A model generated the notes under the pieces. The model was given only the letters and a program-made list of their open reading frames with translations. It searched no databases and was not told the DNA's origin. A stretch of DNA of 60,374 nt, from contig JAKCWW010000381.1 in NCBI GenBank assembly GCA_026260175.1, forward strand, positions 51,059-111,432, in the 5' to 3' direction. The translations under genes were made by a program, and so were the position numbers. The DNA is from Reticulitermes lucifugus (taxonomy: Eukaryota > Arthropoda > Insecta > Blattodea > Rhinotermitidae). This document shows, piece after piece, positions 10,268-22,505 of this stretch; position 1 is the first letter of the stretch; the number at the start of each line of letters is the position of its first letter.

Positions 10268-10551
10268 GTAAAGGTAACGGCCACCCTAGAACAGGCCATG
10301 AAGGCCAAGAGGGGGAGTAGAGGTATAACTTTCCTCTTTCTTTAACCTCGGCGCTAGTTGGGGGTGGGTGGTCAACGCCACGCCCCGGCCGCTTTACCTC
10401 TGGGAATGACCCGGTACCCATTGTACAAGAGGCTGGGTAGGCCCCCAGTGCCGGTCTGGACGGGTGCTGAAAATTTCGACCCCACCGGGATTCGATCACC
10501 GGACCGTCCAGAAGGTAGCGAGTCGCTATACCGACTACGCTATCCCGACCC
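10268..10551 (-). mobile_element. SINE family D, full-length, with 12-bp duplication
   Basis: Minus-strand head GGGTCGGGATAGCGTAGTCG, then GTATAGCGACTCGCTACC, and a B-box region GGTGATCGAATCCCGG. The 3' part ends with GGCCGTTACCTTTACC. A perfect 12-bp duplication GTTTCATGTGAG lies at 10256-10267 and 10552-10563. This is the best-preserved D copy here. Frames across it are artefacts. Confidence 0.9.
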
Positions 10552-10563
10552 GTTTCATGTGAG

Positions 10564-10935
10564 AAAGGAACTGAATTTTAAGCATTGTCATGTGAAGTGT
10601 GTGAGGTGTGTGAGTCAAACCTTCCTATTACGATAACTTGTCGCTAGCTGCGTCCAGGAGTGAGACTGTCGCCTGAAGGCCTTGGTACGTGTCTACACAC
10701 CTAGCACTGCACACCCTGCTTGCCTTTCGTCCACAGACTATGAATTACACTGTAATCCCGTGCAGGGTTTATGGGGATGGCCCAGCATTATAAAGCCCCC
10801 AGGCTGTGGGATATCTGCTGCTCCTTGCGCCCTTACTAGCTGTCGGACATTCGTGTCATGTGCGGAGCTACCCTCTATACACCGAACTCTAGACGTCACG
10901 TCGTCGGTCATCGTCTGTCACATCAGCATATGAAG
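10564..10935. other. GC-richer block, unassigned
   Basis: Sequence from about 10640 to 10935 is richer in GC than its surroundings and contains an 83-codon frame on the plus strand (10682-10933) with no motif I recognise. It could be the remnant of an unrecognised repeat or of a coding piece; I cannot decide. Confidence 0.3.
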
Positions 10936-12314
10936 TTATTACTCTGGGTCCAGAATGAAAAATTTTTATCCTATCATTTCGGCATTTAGCGCGGATATAA
11001 CGCGTTCATTTCTTTTCATTATCATTAAGAGTGTCTAGTGGTTTAAAGGAAATAACTTCCGGCATAATAGTGCCTTACTTATTCTGCTGTGGAGCAAGAA
11101 ATGCTCAATGACTTCTGCACTGCCTCATACATCATTTTAAGTAAATGTTAGGATATTGCCTTACAATAGGCTACGGCCAGTTCCTTCCACATCCTGCCAA
11201 ATTTATCATTTGCAATCCCTCACATTTTCGACGATACGTAACTTATACACTTGAGAAAAAGTTGGGAAACAAAACCAGAATCAGAGAACTTCAATAATAT
11301 AAAATAAACAATTATTTATATGGTAAATGAAAAGGAGACATTTTTACATTATTAGACCATGCGATTTTCCTATTATAATGTCAGATTAAGCGTTCTCACT
11401 GTTGCGCCTATGAAGATCGTTGCATTCTGAAATATGGCGCTGTGAATTCTTGTAGATATTTATCAAGATTTCTGAGGAAAATACTGACGCCGCCATCACC
11501 AATCTTTCTACCCTGAAGAGGGTGAGTGTAGGTTCGTCCAAAATATTGGTAAATTTCTACTAAACCACAAGGTGTCACATAAAAGAATGCAGTATTTTTT
11601 CTAATACTAGTTGTTTAACAAAAATTAAAGTGAGTGAATTTTCGTACGTTTGTAATGTAGGACAGCTACCTGGTAATCAAATGATTCTGAATCGAGGGAA
11701 TGTAATTTTAATTGCCGTCTCTTTAATTACGGCAACAAATATAGAATAACGAGCTTATTAGAGGGACAGAGTGCTGGCATATAGCTAGACAGCTGGGAAA
11801 TTTGTGTTACTGCATTTTAATTGCCTGCATGACATTTCGACTCTCTATTTGGATCTAAGAGGGATCAGGTAAGGACGGACAGATTTACATAATGAGAAGC
11901 TTCATAATTTGTACTCTTCAAACATTAGTCTATTTGAATGATCAAAGTGAGATATTTAGCAGACACGGAAAGAAGAGTAATCCACAAAAAATATCTCAGC
12001 AAGACAAGAGACGACTATAGAGACCTAGAAGCAGAGGGCTGAACGATATTAGAATGCATTATAATGTAACAGAATGCGAGGGTGTAGCCTGGATTAAACA
12101 GAATTTAAATACGGTTTAATGGTGGGCGCTTGTGACAGAAAAACAAATTTTCGGGTTTCATAATAGGCGACAGTTTTTCAACGTGCTAAATGACTAACAA
12201 CTGATTCTGATATCGGACTTTACACCGAATAACCAGGATAGACATTTCTTCACTTTCTTCAGTGTCTCCATATAAATGCCAAGAGAGTATTTTAAATTAG
12301 GCCATAAACGTTTC
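10936..12314. other. Decayed repeat fragments, no gene
   Basis: Fragments only: a SINE E-like piece (about 11173-11215, TTCCTTCCACATCCTGCCAA), a weak VTPC piece (about 11425-11470, ATATGGCGCTGTGAATTCTTG), and a weak LINE-1f piece (about 11880-12060, ATGAGAAGCTTCATAATTTG). Confidence 0.4.
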
Positions 12315-12420
12315 CTTCTATACACATTCCAATTAATTATCCAATATTAGAAAGGCACGTGTTTCTAGATATACAGCCCGATTTCCTGACAGCGTCGTTA
12401 AGTAAAGCATAAATAAATAA
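12315..12420 (+). mobile_element. SINE family E, 3' fragment
   Basis: Ends with GACAGCGTCGTTAAGTAAAG and a TAAA-rich tail (ATAAATAAATAAAT), the same end as the copy at 30805-31044. The head is missing. Confidence 0.6.
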
Positions 12421-13555
12421 ATACTTAAGCTCTGTACCACATTAAGTGGTAAATTACCTGTGCTTGCACATCTGCAGCCATTCCTCCTAAGTAAATATGT
12501 AAGAACACTTGTGTAAATTTGGCCACTCTGCTTCACTTACCTTCGCTTTCGTTGTGGCCTTAGTGAGAATAAACTCTTTACCAGGCATGAAACGAAATTT
12601 GAATTATAATCTTATAGGCCCAGTAAGGGTTATCCTCCTGTCTACCTAGTGACCACGTGGACTATGCCTCCCAACACCCTCTAGTAGGCTAGTGTGCAGA
12701 GTACGTGGTGTCATAATCATTTGCATATTGATAATGCCCTCTTCAGCAGATCGCTTAGTCCCCAATATGTGACACTATTTTGTATGCTAAATAGATATTA
12801 ACTCTCAGCCATACGCCACAGCTTTTAACTGCATTCTTACACACTACCCCTTTACATACCCAAGCACTAACCCCAAGAACTGGAACGAAGTGTCCAATAT
12901 CGTCCTATAAAATAGGTTTCAGTTTTAGGAATAATTAATTATTTACCTGGTATTAAGAATGAATCAGAAATAGCTCGACGTATAAAATGGTGATGGTACT
13001 GAAAGCTTTCGTAGCATCTGGGTCCTCCATGTCGTGAAAATATCAGTTCGACGCATATTCGAAACCACTAAAGCGATGCTATTAATTATTTCTATGCTAC
13101 GCAAGAGATATCGCGTTCAAGAGTGAGGAATCCTGCAGGCGACGTAGTTAAAAGGGCAATGCTCGTGGCCTTTTAAAAATAATACACACGTGTATATTGC
13201 CATAGTTATGAACCGCCGAATAGCGTCACCGTAAGAAACTAGCACTGCGTCACGAAACGTTACCTTGGGTTTGGAGAGAACAGTGGTGAACTCTTGTGAG
13301 AAACACAGTGAATCTTCGGGGTCCATAAACAACTGCACTGTTAGTATTGGCGTGCCTTCAGGTTCTCCCTCCAAGAACATTTGCTGGTTGTTTCGTATAT
13401 GGGTACAAAGTGAACATTAATATGCGGATATTTGCATTTTAAACTCATAGTTTATGACAAAATAATGCCCATATTAGGTTTAAGATTCAAACATAATTTC
13501 TACGCTGAGCCTCAATGCGTCACTATAATCGTCATGATCACCAACCGTACTGTCA
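12421..13555. other. Nothing recognised
   Basis: No gene or repeat identified. The 87-codon minus-strand frame at 13117-13380 has no known domain. Confidence 0.45.
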
Positions 13556-13556
13556 T

Positions 13557-13596
13557 CCTCCTCCTCCTCATCATCATCATCATCATCATCATCATA
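13557..13596 (+). repeat. CTC/ATC trinucleotide microsatellite
   Basis: CTCCTCCTCCTC followed by about eight TCA units. It gives poly-Ile or poly-His in conceptual frames. Confidence 0.95.
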
Positions 13597-13617
13597 CGGG
13601 AGCGAGTAAGCCTCAGA

Positions 13618-13785
13618 AGTCTTCGCACTCCTGGGATGTTACGAAGTGCAGATTGGTAGTTAGTTGCGACGTTTCGGGACAACCTACCGGTTGCATCTTG
13701 AAGACAGAACCGAGAGGTTGTTTCAAAACGTCGGTAACTAACTACCAATCTACACTGCGTAACATCTCAGGAGAGCGAAGGTCTC
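13618..13785. mobile_element. Palindromic VTPC repeat with paired HHR-like hairpins
   Basis: Left arm about 13618-13703 and right arm about 13697-13785 are inverted copies (TTAGTTGCGACGTTTC against GAAACAACC...GTTACTAACTACC-type sequence). Each arm, read from the centre, has a degenerate core (CTTGAAGA or CTTCAAGA), a hairpin and GAAAC or CAAAAC followed by GTC. On the left arm's minus strand GAAACGTC is intact (13668-13675). The arms run into ATGTTACG-type VTPC sequence. Confidence 0.6.
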
Positions 13786-14374
13786 ATTCACGCCGAGGCG
13801 GAAGTCAGAAATCACGCAATGTAGATTCAACTTTAAAATTACTGGCTCCATCTTACGTAGCAGTGAGGGCCTTTGATTGCACCTTCCAACGGATTTGCAA
13901 GCCAATGCTTAGTTTGGTGGACGAAACTCAAAACATTCATACAGAAACCCACAATGACAACCAATGAACTGGGTTTGAACGAGTTTCATTCTCAGCCTGA
14001 TACTCCAGTTCTTGTTTACATGTGGTGACGACAAGGAGTCCCAGGTTCCTGAACACTACTTCACGCTCATCATGTGTAAATGTTTGCTCATGGGCGTGAA
14101 GTCCCGTCTCGCACAGTGTTTGCACACCGTGGCGGGTCTTCTCCATTATTAAGTCACTCGTCTGAAGCTGGACTCCCCAGGCGGAAGGCTGCTCTCAGGG
14201 AAACCCAGTGGCTGCCATCTTGCTCGCGCCGTACCGTATCGGTTTATCCTAACTCTGCACATTTAGCAATCCGAGACTAGTCGCGGCGCACGGCCTTTCT
14301 GAACGCTGGATAGGGACCAACAGAGGAGGGCTTGGCCTGCAGTGCGACGAAATAAATATCCTGCGCCCTTTGGG
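13786..14374. other. Unassigned sequence with moderate GC
   Basis: A 69-codon minus-strand frame (13937-14146) and a 66-codon plus-strand frame (14080-14280) are open but match no family I know. No splice or start context supports a gene. Confidence 0.3.
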
Positions 14375-14480
14375 GTTCTCACAGCGAAGATGATGAAGAA
14401 TCAAATCTTCTGGGATATGGCGCCGTGTGGATTGGTACACAGTGAAAAGACACAGGATGTGAATCAAAATAAATCACTTA
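14375..14480 (+). repeat. VTPC dispersed repeat copy
   Basis: CTTCTGGGATATGGCGCCGT and the conceptual peptide FWDMAPCGLV, preceded by LTAKMMKNQI-like sequence. Matches other VTPC copies in the window. The peptide is only a label; nothing suggests it is translated. Confidence 0.7.
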
Positions 14481-14699
14481 TTGTACAACTAGTAAAACGA
14501 CCTGCGCAGTGGGCTGCGTGTATAGAGCAGCTGCGATTTACATAATAAAACCAAATGTCAGTGACGTGAAGTGAAGAAAACCGAAATTAGCAGCCACATT
14601 CCTGGAAGGTTTGTAGATGTAAATCGAGTGATAATTATAATTATACAATTATATAGAAGGGCATTTAATTTCGAACATGTTAATTAACTAGAATGGAAA

Positions 14700-14890
14700 A
14701 TATAAATCCATTCCTATACAGGCCTGGACAGCCCCTTAGGTCTACAGGAGGCTGAGGCTCCCAGAACTTCTAGACAATCGGCGCATGAAGGTGGCAAGGT
14801 TGTCAGCCGTACGCACCGGCCGCATTTACCCCCAGAAGACATTTCTGGTACTCATTTCTGTTAAAGGCTGAGTGGACCCAAGAGCCATGT
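14700..14890 (-). mobile_element. SINE family B, head-truncated
   Basis: Matches the 3' two-thirds of the copies at 21789 and 28917 (minus-strand GGTAAATGCGGCCGGTGCGT and CCTGTAGACCTAAGGGGCTG). The tRNA-like head is absent. Confidence 0.75.
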
Positions 14891-15995
14891 GAGGAATTAA
14901 CTAGAGTGTATAAAACAAAATACACGTAGCATGGTAAGGTGTTAAATCACCATATTTTCAAGTACTGGAGGCAGAAACTCTTCCAATCGATGCAATAAGT
15001 ATGAATTGCTTATCTGATGGGCAGTGGGCAGCAGGCTCTTTGTCATATCGGGAACTCATGTTGACGTGTACAGAAGATACGTTTTCGGAGTCTCTCGTGA
15101 CAAGGGGCATGTCATGTTCGGTACACCGCTTCGATCCTGGGGGAGGCTGAAAGATGGACATGTTGGAGCAATTACATGTCCACAGCTCGGAAGTCTCTCT
15201 TCCCTTGACAATAGGGTTCTAGTAGTTATATTCTGAATAACGTACACAATCATCATTATTATGTAACGAGGAATGCCCTGTTATGTCTCCAAACATTCAT
15301 ATCTGTCTTCAATAATTTATGCGAACTACAGAAATTACTGCAATACGAGGAATATATGTGCCTGTTTGTAATTAACACTACTGTAGCAAAGCCGAGGGTT
15401 CAACACACTTAATATCGCAGTCCATCACTGCGAAAAAAACTGTGCCCGGTCCGTACTCCCCTTACTCTTTTTAAACTATCTTCCTAAAATCACTATTAAT
15501 GTTATCTTCTCATTCCTCCAAGTGGACGTTTTAGATATTTTGTCCACCAAATTATTTAAAAATTCCTTTCTTCTTCCAAGTTTAGCCACAAACCCAGGGC
15601 GTCTAATCCATCATAATTTAACTACCCTAATACTACAGGGTGATTTTCATAAATCTTTATGTTTCTAATTATGCAATAACCTAAGACACCCGCTTACACA
15701 ATTTTACTTCAAGTTCAAATATTTCTCTGACTGATTTTAAGTAATCAGCCATTAAATTAAACTACAAAATTCGTATTGTTATATTTTACAAAGTAGCAGA
15801 ACATGTTTCTCGACCCTAAAATCATTTTAGAGTGTTCCTCAAACACAAATTTTTGAGTTGTACAGCTTCATGTATGCATTCAGCCAAAGATTTTCGGTAA
15901 AATGTCCTCACTGTTTTGTAAAACATGTTCGGAAAATATATGTAGCATTTATTGCATGTATCATATATTATTTGGTTCTGTAAACCTATATTGCA
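14891..15995. other. Nothing recognised
   Basis: AT-rich. ACAGGGTGATTTTCATAAAT at 15638 resembles ends of some mariner-type elements but has no partner. No gene. Confidence 0.45.
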
Positions 15996-16243
15996 GATCC
16001 CAGTGGCCGTGAGGTCTAAGGCTTGGGTATACGGCCGCTCGCTTGCTGGAATTGTGGGTTCTAATCCCGCCGGGGGCATGGATGTCTGTCTCTTGTGAGT
16101 GTTATGTGTTGTCAGGTAGAGGTTTCTGCGACGGGCTGGCCACTCGTCCAGAGGAGTCTTACCGAGAGTGGTGTGTCTAAAGTGTGTGATCGCTAAACCT
16201 CGAAAAACGAGGAGGCCTAGGCCCCCTAGGTACTGAAAAAAAA
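15996..16243 (+). mobile_element. SINE family A, full-length
   Basis: tRNA-derived head GATCCCAGTGGCCGTGAGGT with A box, B box GGTTCTAATCC at 16057-16067, then a body shared with other A copies (GTTATGTGTTGTCAGGTAGA) and a short A-run tail. No clean target duplication was found, so the copy is probably old. Confidence 0.88.
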
Positions 16244-19200
16244 GCATATTACAATACCACTAATCAGTAGTAAATATACTCGTAATTCCGGACTATATTT
16301 TAGAAGATTTTGAGGATATTTGCTGAAAACCATAGCGTCAACCCTTCAATTAAAATGTGCACCTTAACTCCTAGTGCTTCAGAAGATCTTTATACTGATT
16401 CTGTGATCTAAACAAGTCGGGCTACTTTGTAAAATATGAGAATTATAATTGTGGATCACTTTTACCTGTTGGGCAATGTGAATAATAAGTTTTATAGTAG
16501 TGTTAGATGGTTGTTAGAACTCATTTCTTAACACAACGGTGAAGTTCTATTTAAAAAGGCTCCCTGAATACTAGTGTCGTTAATGAAAACTTTTAAAATT
16601 GAGGATTTTTATCGTATAGTAAATAGAATTGTTTGTCATTTTGTCTGAATTTTAACTAAGAGGCGTACTATTGCTATAGGCCTATGTGAATTTGTATACT
16701 TTGTATGATAATTTCAGAAATCGTCAGTATTATCTGCACAGAAATTTAGAAAACATATTTCTGGCGCTTGTGCAGATTGATGTCAGATATGGCTTGATAT
16801 GCTGTGTTTGCAAAACGTGCCGTGAGTGGACACTTAATATGGAAAGACGTTGTCGTCCCTTCGTCAGTCCATTTAATTTCCAAAATTCCTCGAAGGACTT
16901 TGATTAAATATTTTACTGACATCCCACGCTAAAAACCGTTGAGATGTACAGCATCAACGAAGTCATCCGATGCACTACGTTTCAAATACCTTCAATAAAG
17001 TATTAGTTCACTCTGCATGTTTTAAAGGATAACTGTCAATATCTAGCTTTAGCGTATAAGATGGAAGCAGTATATTCCTCAGAAAATGTATTAAAATTTT
17101 ACCAGATTGCACGCCGCCACATCAAACAAGACAATATTCTTTGTGCTCACAACCGCGGTAAACCTAAAATATCAAGAAGTTAAATTTTCCCAAAGGCGAA
17201 ATTAAGGACGACATTATTACAGTTGCATCGTGTATTTGTGTAACAACTTAGTAGAAGTAGTAGTCTATAAGGCTGTAATCTTCAATTTAAGTTCTGTTCT
17301 TTTCTATATATACTTACGTCGTTTGGAGCTCGAAACAACTTTAACAATTTCTCACACAATAAAACTTCATCGTACAAGGATTGCTCTGATAAAATCTCGA
17401 TCCCCTTAAGGGTCATGAGAGCATACAAGATCCTACAAAAATTATATTTAATACTATATGAGGAAGTTGAAAGAACACATCATTTGTAAAGACATTCAAC
17501 TTATAACCATCAATGAATGTCATTTAGTCTAAGTAGGGCACTGTTTGTTCTTCGTAACTTTTTTCCGTCGGTCTGTCAATTTGTCTTTCGTTTCCATGTA
17601 TACCAGACTAAAACGACATTTACTTAAGAGAGAAACTCCAGATGGAAGCAGTAAACGTAACTGGAATGTATAATTCCTTTAGTGTTACTGGGTCAATCGT
17701 TGCCAGAGAAGAATTAGCCGTAGATCACGTAGAAACACCGCTTGCTTTTCAGTGGGTTTTTATATTATTTGACAGATGCCTTTTACATTGAATTAAAGGT
17801 TTGTGATGCTTTTAGAGAAAAAAATAAGCCCAGATCAAATAATAAAGAAGAGAACAGTAATGTACCCCTATGACTTTTATTGCAACAAGCATTCTATAAG
17901 GCCTTCTTTCCAGGAACTTTAAACATCACGGAGTGTTTATTCGGTGAAGCCGTGATATCAGTGTCCATCAGGGATTTACCGGGATAAATTAAAGGGACAT
18001 CTGTGGAAACCGTGGCTAGAGATGGCACTTGTTAACTTTCTCTGATTTTCAAAAGATATTGCACTATTAAAACACAATTTTTATGCTCTAATATACTAAA
18101 ATCTTTAGCAGCGTAAGTTAAAGGACCTAGGTCTATTCAAGTGAAAATATTTTAAAAATTGTTAGTTTCTTTAATGTTTGCAAACCTGCAACCAAATAAG
18201 CCAACTATGTCAATGTAAAACGCTTGGTGAACTGAGTTCTATGGGCATGCATTTTGCATCACAATAGCACTGTCTTCGCCTACTGCGATATTCATGAGAA
18301 AATTTGTGACGTGTGCGGACGGACCGAGACGACTATCGTATTAATGCGCCAGGCCTTCTTGGAAAGATGAATAGTCATGATAAATGTCACTCAGTCTGAT
18401 GTAACTTGTCAACAACGAAGGCAGCATTCGGGAATAATTCATCTTATAAAATTTCCTTTGCAGGGTCACAACAGGCTCCCTGTATGCGACATATTATGAA
18501 AGGTTATTCCCCTACAGTGAGGCTACGAAAAGAAGTCCCATGGATGGCGAGGAAGATAAAGCTTGAGGAGTACCACAATCTTCATAATATTTTATTGACC
18601 CAAATGGTGTATGCGAACCAGCCCTAAGTGCTAGCCGCCAGCGAAGTATACCACTACCAAAATTTGTGTTAACAGGATGGCTGAACGACTGGGGGAGGGG
18701 GAGATAGGGAAGTATGCTGGTGGGGCAAAGATGTCACCATGAGAGAGATATGGAGAGGGTAGAGTCATGGGACTACTTTCCATGGAGTCGATATGAAGAA
18801 ACAGGTCATGCGAAAGTGACAGATGCTTACAGTACTTTCCTCAGAGAGGTTGGAAATATATAATGTGCAGAATTTTCCCTGTGAATAAGGACCATGTGTT
18901 ACTGTGTAAAAGGAAGTGGAAAAAAATGTCACGCATTCTAAAACAGTGTATTTAATGTGCTTCATTGCCTGATATTTACGCAGTTTTTGCTCCGGTGTTT
19001 ACAAGAAAATACAATAAGAAATGCTATATTTATTTACTTGTCTACTGTTTATTTGACGACGCTGTAAATAGGATGATCGGGCTGTGGAAGTAATAAATTA
19101 AAAACAATGAGGTTGCGGTTTACTTTTGGATGCTGTGTCAGCAATTGTGTGGCGATATTAAGAAAAACCAGCAAAAACGTCGGCAAAATAGCCGAGCAGA

Positions 19201-20115
19201 ACAATGTCAACAGCTCAAACTAAATATTCAGTAAAATGGACAGGCAAGTAAAGACAGTTATCTATACGTGCCCGTACTCAAGTGTAAAAAGAAGTAAACT
19301 ACAGGCCTAAGCGTTCTTATGATGGTATGATCTAGCAGCTTCGACGCGCTATGAATGATAGTGAAAATCAGAAATGCATAAAAAATTTTAGTAGGAAAAC
19401 CCCTGGCAAATTTTCGCTTAGAAAAAGGGGAATGAAGAGGCAGATTAACATAAATAATTATTGATTTTAGGGATTATGTTATGAGAATGGGAAATGGGTA
19501 TGATGAACTGTGGAAGGTTTCAAGTGTCGGGCTTTGGTATTAATGGTTTTGAACCTATGGACTCTTTTATCAGAAAATTAGTTTATTTTGCAACAACTTC
19601 CAAAATACATGAAATTGCATTCCCTAGCGAGATCTCCTCTTAGTTACATAGTTAAAATTCCTAATAACATTGAATTGCGTTATTAGAGGGTAGCAATGAA
19701 CGGAGTACTTTGACAGTGACTCTCAGATGCCAAAGACGCTCGTGTGGCTAAATCAATTACAATGGATAGGGAAGTTCAGCTTGGGAACTTACGCTTCTTA
19801 ATAGCTTTCTATTTGTTTATCGACGACACTTTTTATGCTGCAGTGGAAGACGGCCAAGGAAAGGAAAGGTAAACATAAAAGATAGGCAGCTGAAACGAAA
19901 TTTATGAAAAAAAGGGCACAGTACATTAGGAGGATAATAAACGAATGTAGTCACATTAAAGGAACTAAAACATAATCTATTTTTTCATAATTTTTAATTA
20001 CAAGTGAACCAAAATATTCATTTACCATGATGGTAGAAGCAGTAGACTCCTACAAAAGGTTGATATAATTCTACCAGATTACATGGTGTCATAACTTATT
20101 ATATGTATTAAATTC
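16244..20115. other. Longest repeat-poor stretch; no gene seen
   Basis: Nearly 4 kb with little I can name. A minus-strand VTPC fragment lies at about 17095-17165 (ACCAGATTGCACGCCGCCAC) and a possible SINE E tail on the minus strand at about 19040-19075 (TTTATTTGACGACGCTG). Frames at 16686-16907 and 18406-18627 show no domain. Confidence 0.4.
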
Positions 20116-20180
20116 ATTATTATTATTATTACTAGTAGTAGTAGTAGTAGTAGTAGTAGTAATAGTAGTACGAGTAGCAG
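20116..20180 (+). repeat. TTA and TAG trinucleotide microsatellite
   Basis: TTATTATTATTATTA passes into (TAG)n with a few interruptions. LINE-2f at 45427 ends in the same kind of repeat, but no LINE coding sequence is seen upstream here. Confidence 0.95.
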
Positions 20181-20287
20181 TATTTTACACAAAAGATGCG
20201 ACGGCAAAATGCATATATTTAGAGCGTCAGACAGTATGAAATTTTGATATAGCTTATTAATTTGAAGACCAAAAATTAGTCTATACT

Positions 20288-20370
20288 AAGTTTAAGGTAA
20301 AGTTGTCGCTGTTTACGCCATGAAGGGGTATGGGGGAGTAGATGTTTAGCTCCATAGCTCTAGATGTGAA
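20288..20370 (-). mobile_element. SINE family D, 3' fragment
   Basis: AAGGTAAAGTTGTCGCTGTT and GCCATGAAGGGGTATGGGGG match the tail end of other D copies on the minus strand. The rest is lost. Confidence 0.55.
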
Positions 20371-20880
20371 ACACTCCTTTTATAAATACCTGCCTGACCA
20401 CAGCCTGATGCCTAATGCTGTAAATATTATCACCGTCCTAAAGAAAATAAATAGGAATATTAGGCGCAATAAAACTTTACAGTGGAAAATCACTTATTTT
20501 TCGATAGAATAGTGACTTTAAGTTACTTTCATTTTAAACGCATTTACAGCAAATAAAAAAAACTCCTTGCGAGCATAGTGAAGACGTTATCAAATACTGA
20601 AATTCAGAGACAATAATTTAAAGAGTCAAGAACTCTGCGATTTCACACAGTGCCGTTGGAAAAATATTTTCTCTTTCGCCTTGAATTTCAAGCTAGTCTT
20701 CTTGGACTGATTTATACTGCGTATGAAGGCACTATGATCCTCCGAAACGCCGCACACTATTTACCTGGCCCACCTTAGCATCCCAGACCACTTGACAACC
20801 GCTGCAAGACCATCAAAACTATCAAGAATACAATTATTTATTTATTTTCCTTCAGTTTTATTCAACGAAAAGTTTATGAG

Positions 20881-21006
20881 GTAAAAGGTAAAGTTTACCC
20901 TACAACAGTTCATAAAGGCCCAGAGGGGGATTAGAGGTATAGCTCTACTATTTCTTTAGCCTCGGCGCTAGATGGGGTGGGTGATCAGCGCCATTCCCCG
21001 GCCGCA
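20881..21006 (-). mobile_element. SINE family D, 3' half
   Basis: Matches 10268-10400 closely: CCTCGGCGCTAGATGGGGTG and TTAGAGGTATAGCT. The tRNA-like head is missing. Confidence 0.75.
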
Positions 21007-21203
21007 CATGTAGTAGGCCCGACCACAATTTGCAGAGTCGAATGGTAGGACAACCGGTGACGAAGTGCAAAGAATATGGGAGAAGTGACAATGTCGTAAT
21101 TTGAAGTAGTGTATGTGCATTTGACTGGAGGTAACGAGGAAAACAACGAAAAACTCAGTATTAGGATAATCCGTCTCCGAGCTGACATTTGACCTGAAGA
21201 GTC
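21007..21203. other. Nothing recognised
   Basis: Short unassigned spacer between a SINE D fragment and the palindromic repeat. Confidence 0.5.
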
Positions 21204-21300
21204 TTGTACATATGTACTGACGTTTTAGAGAAACCTTTCGCCTCCATCAGTGTAGGTGATGATAGAACGTCAGGTTCATCTGAAACGTCAGTGCATATCC
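21204..21300. mobile_element. Palindromic repeat with HHR-like motif
   Basis: Plus strand: GTGATGA (21256-21262), stem GAAC with GTTC, GAAA (21282-21285), then CGTCAGTGCATA. Left arm contains CATATGTACTGACGTTTTAG, the inverted counterpart. The core's first base and parts of the stems are mutated, so it is a decayed copy. Confidence 0.5.
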
Positions 21301-21788
21301 ACCACACTGCACAGCATCCCATCCCAAAAGACAGTTAACCACAATAATTTCAGCATGTACCTGTACCTAAACCCATGCCATACGGGTGTAAAGGAGCAGT
21401 GAAGAACATTTCCACATATTCGTAACATCGGAACTGTAGAAGATGACGACTGGTGACGTCATGTACGTTACCCGAAACAAGTCTAATTATGCAAAGGATG
21501 ATGTGTTCCTTATGGGAATCGAGTCCGGTAGGCCAGCCTGTAAGTTACCAGGACACTAATCTATGCAACGTCGTCCCACAAGTAACCCTTCAAAACTGCA
21601 ATTGAAATCTGAAGAGGAAATGAAGAACGATGCTCAGTCAGATGCCATATATCATCGTTCATAATGGCAGACAAGAGGTGGATGGCATGGAGACGTGATT
21701 CAAAATCCCAGGACCAACGTCTTGGATAACACTGGCTGTGTAGAAATAAAATTCCTCTCTTTATTCCTCCATTCCTTTCCTTTTTTGC
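21301..21788. other. Nothing recognised
   Basis: TACGTTACCCGAAACAAGTC near 21465 was considered as an HHR remnant and judged too weak. The minus-strand frame at 21561-21878 runs into the SINE B copy. Confidence 0.4.
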
Positions 21789-22028
21789 GGCACGCGGTGG
21801 CGCAGTTGGTTGAGGCACTGCCCTACAATCCGGTAGGTCGCGCGTTTGATTCCCGATGGGGTTACTGGGATTTTTCATGGACTTAATTGTGTCGACTCAG
21901 ACTATAACATAAATGAGTGACAGGGGTATCTCCTTGGGGATAAAGGGGGCCGGTACGTAGGGCTGACAACCTTGTCTCAAACTCCTGGAGTCGTAAGGGC
22001 CTGTCCAGGCCTGTAATGGAATACCTTT
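21789..22028 (+). mobile_element. SINE family B
   Basis: Head GGCACGCGGTGGCGCAGTTGG, B-box region CGCGTTTGATTCCCGA, body ending TCCAGGCCTGTAATGGAATA. It shares head and end with the copy at 28917. Slightly internally deleted compared with that copy. Confidence 0.88.
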
Positions 22029-22248
22029 ACATTTACCTGTACATTTTAACTTATGACAGAAATTGATTCACCTTCCGAAATTCTGCTTTTGAACCAAAAT
22101 AAGACAATAGAAAGTATGCAATATATATGTCCATTTAATAATACATCTTTGTTACAAGCTTTCACGTTTCTGTCCTATATCTTTCGCTCACTTTATAGGT
22201 ACTCTTCTGCCTGTTTGCATTAGTCTGTACTATCCCCACGCATGGGCC

Positions 22249-22505
22249 GATCCCAGTGGTCGCGCTGTCTAAGGCGTCGGTCTGTGGCTACTCGCTTGCT
22301 GGGAGAACGGGTTCGAATCCCGCCGGGGGCACTGATGTCTGTCTCTTCTGAGTGTTGTGTGTTGTCAGGTAGAGGTCTCTGCGTCGGGCTTATCACTCGC
22401 CCAGAGGAGTTCTACCGAGTGTGCTGTGTCTGAGTGTGATCGTGAAGCCTCGACAACGAGAAGGTCCTGGCTTACTAGACGCTGTCGTGCCATGAAGAGA
22501 AATCC
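22249..22505 (+). mobile_element. SINE family A, full-length
   Basis: Head GATCCCAGTGGTCGCGCTGT, perfect B box GGTTCGAATCC at 22310-22320, CGCCGGGGGCACTGATGTCT, and body matching the other A copies. Ends near GCCATGAAGAGAAATCCC. Confidence 0.9.

Noticed and set aside
10020..10499. 159-codon minus-strand frame, the longest in the window
   Set aside because: About half of it lies in a SINE D copy and the rest shows no domain. It is open by chance.
13515..13967. 150-codon plus-strand frame with a His-rich run
   Set aside because: The His run is the ATC microsatellite and the rest translates a palindromic repeat.
15638..15680. ACAGGGTGATTTTCATAAAT as a mariner-type terminal repeat
   Set aside because: No inverted partner or TA duplication could be found.
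21430..21490. GAAGATGACGACTGG with CCCGAAACAAGTC as an HHR
   Set aside because: Incomplete core and no consistent stem II or stem I pairing.
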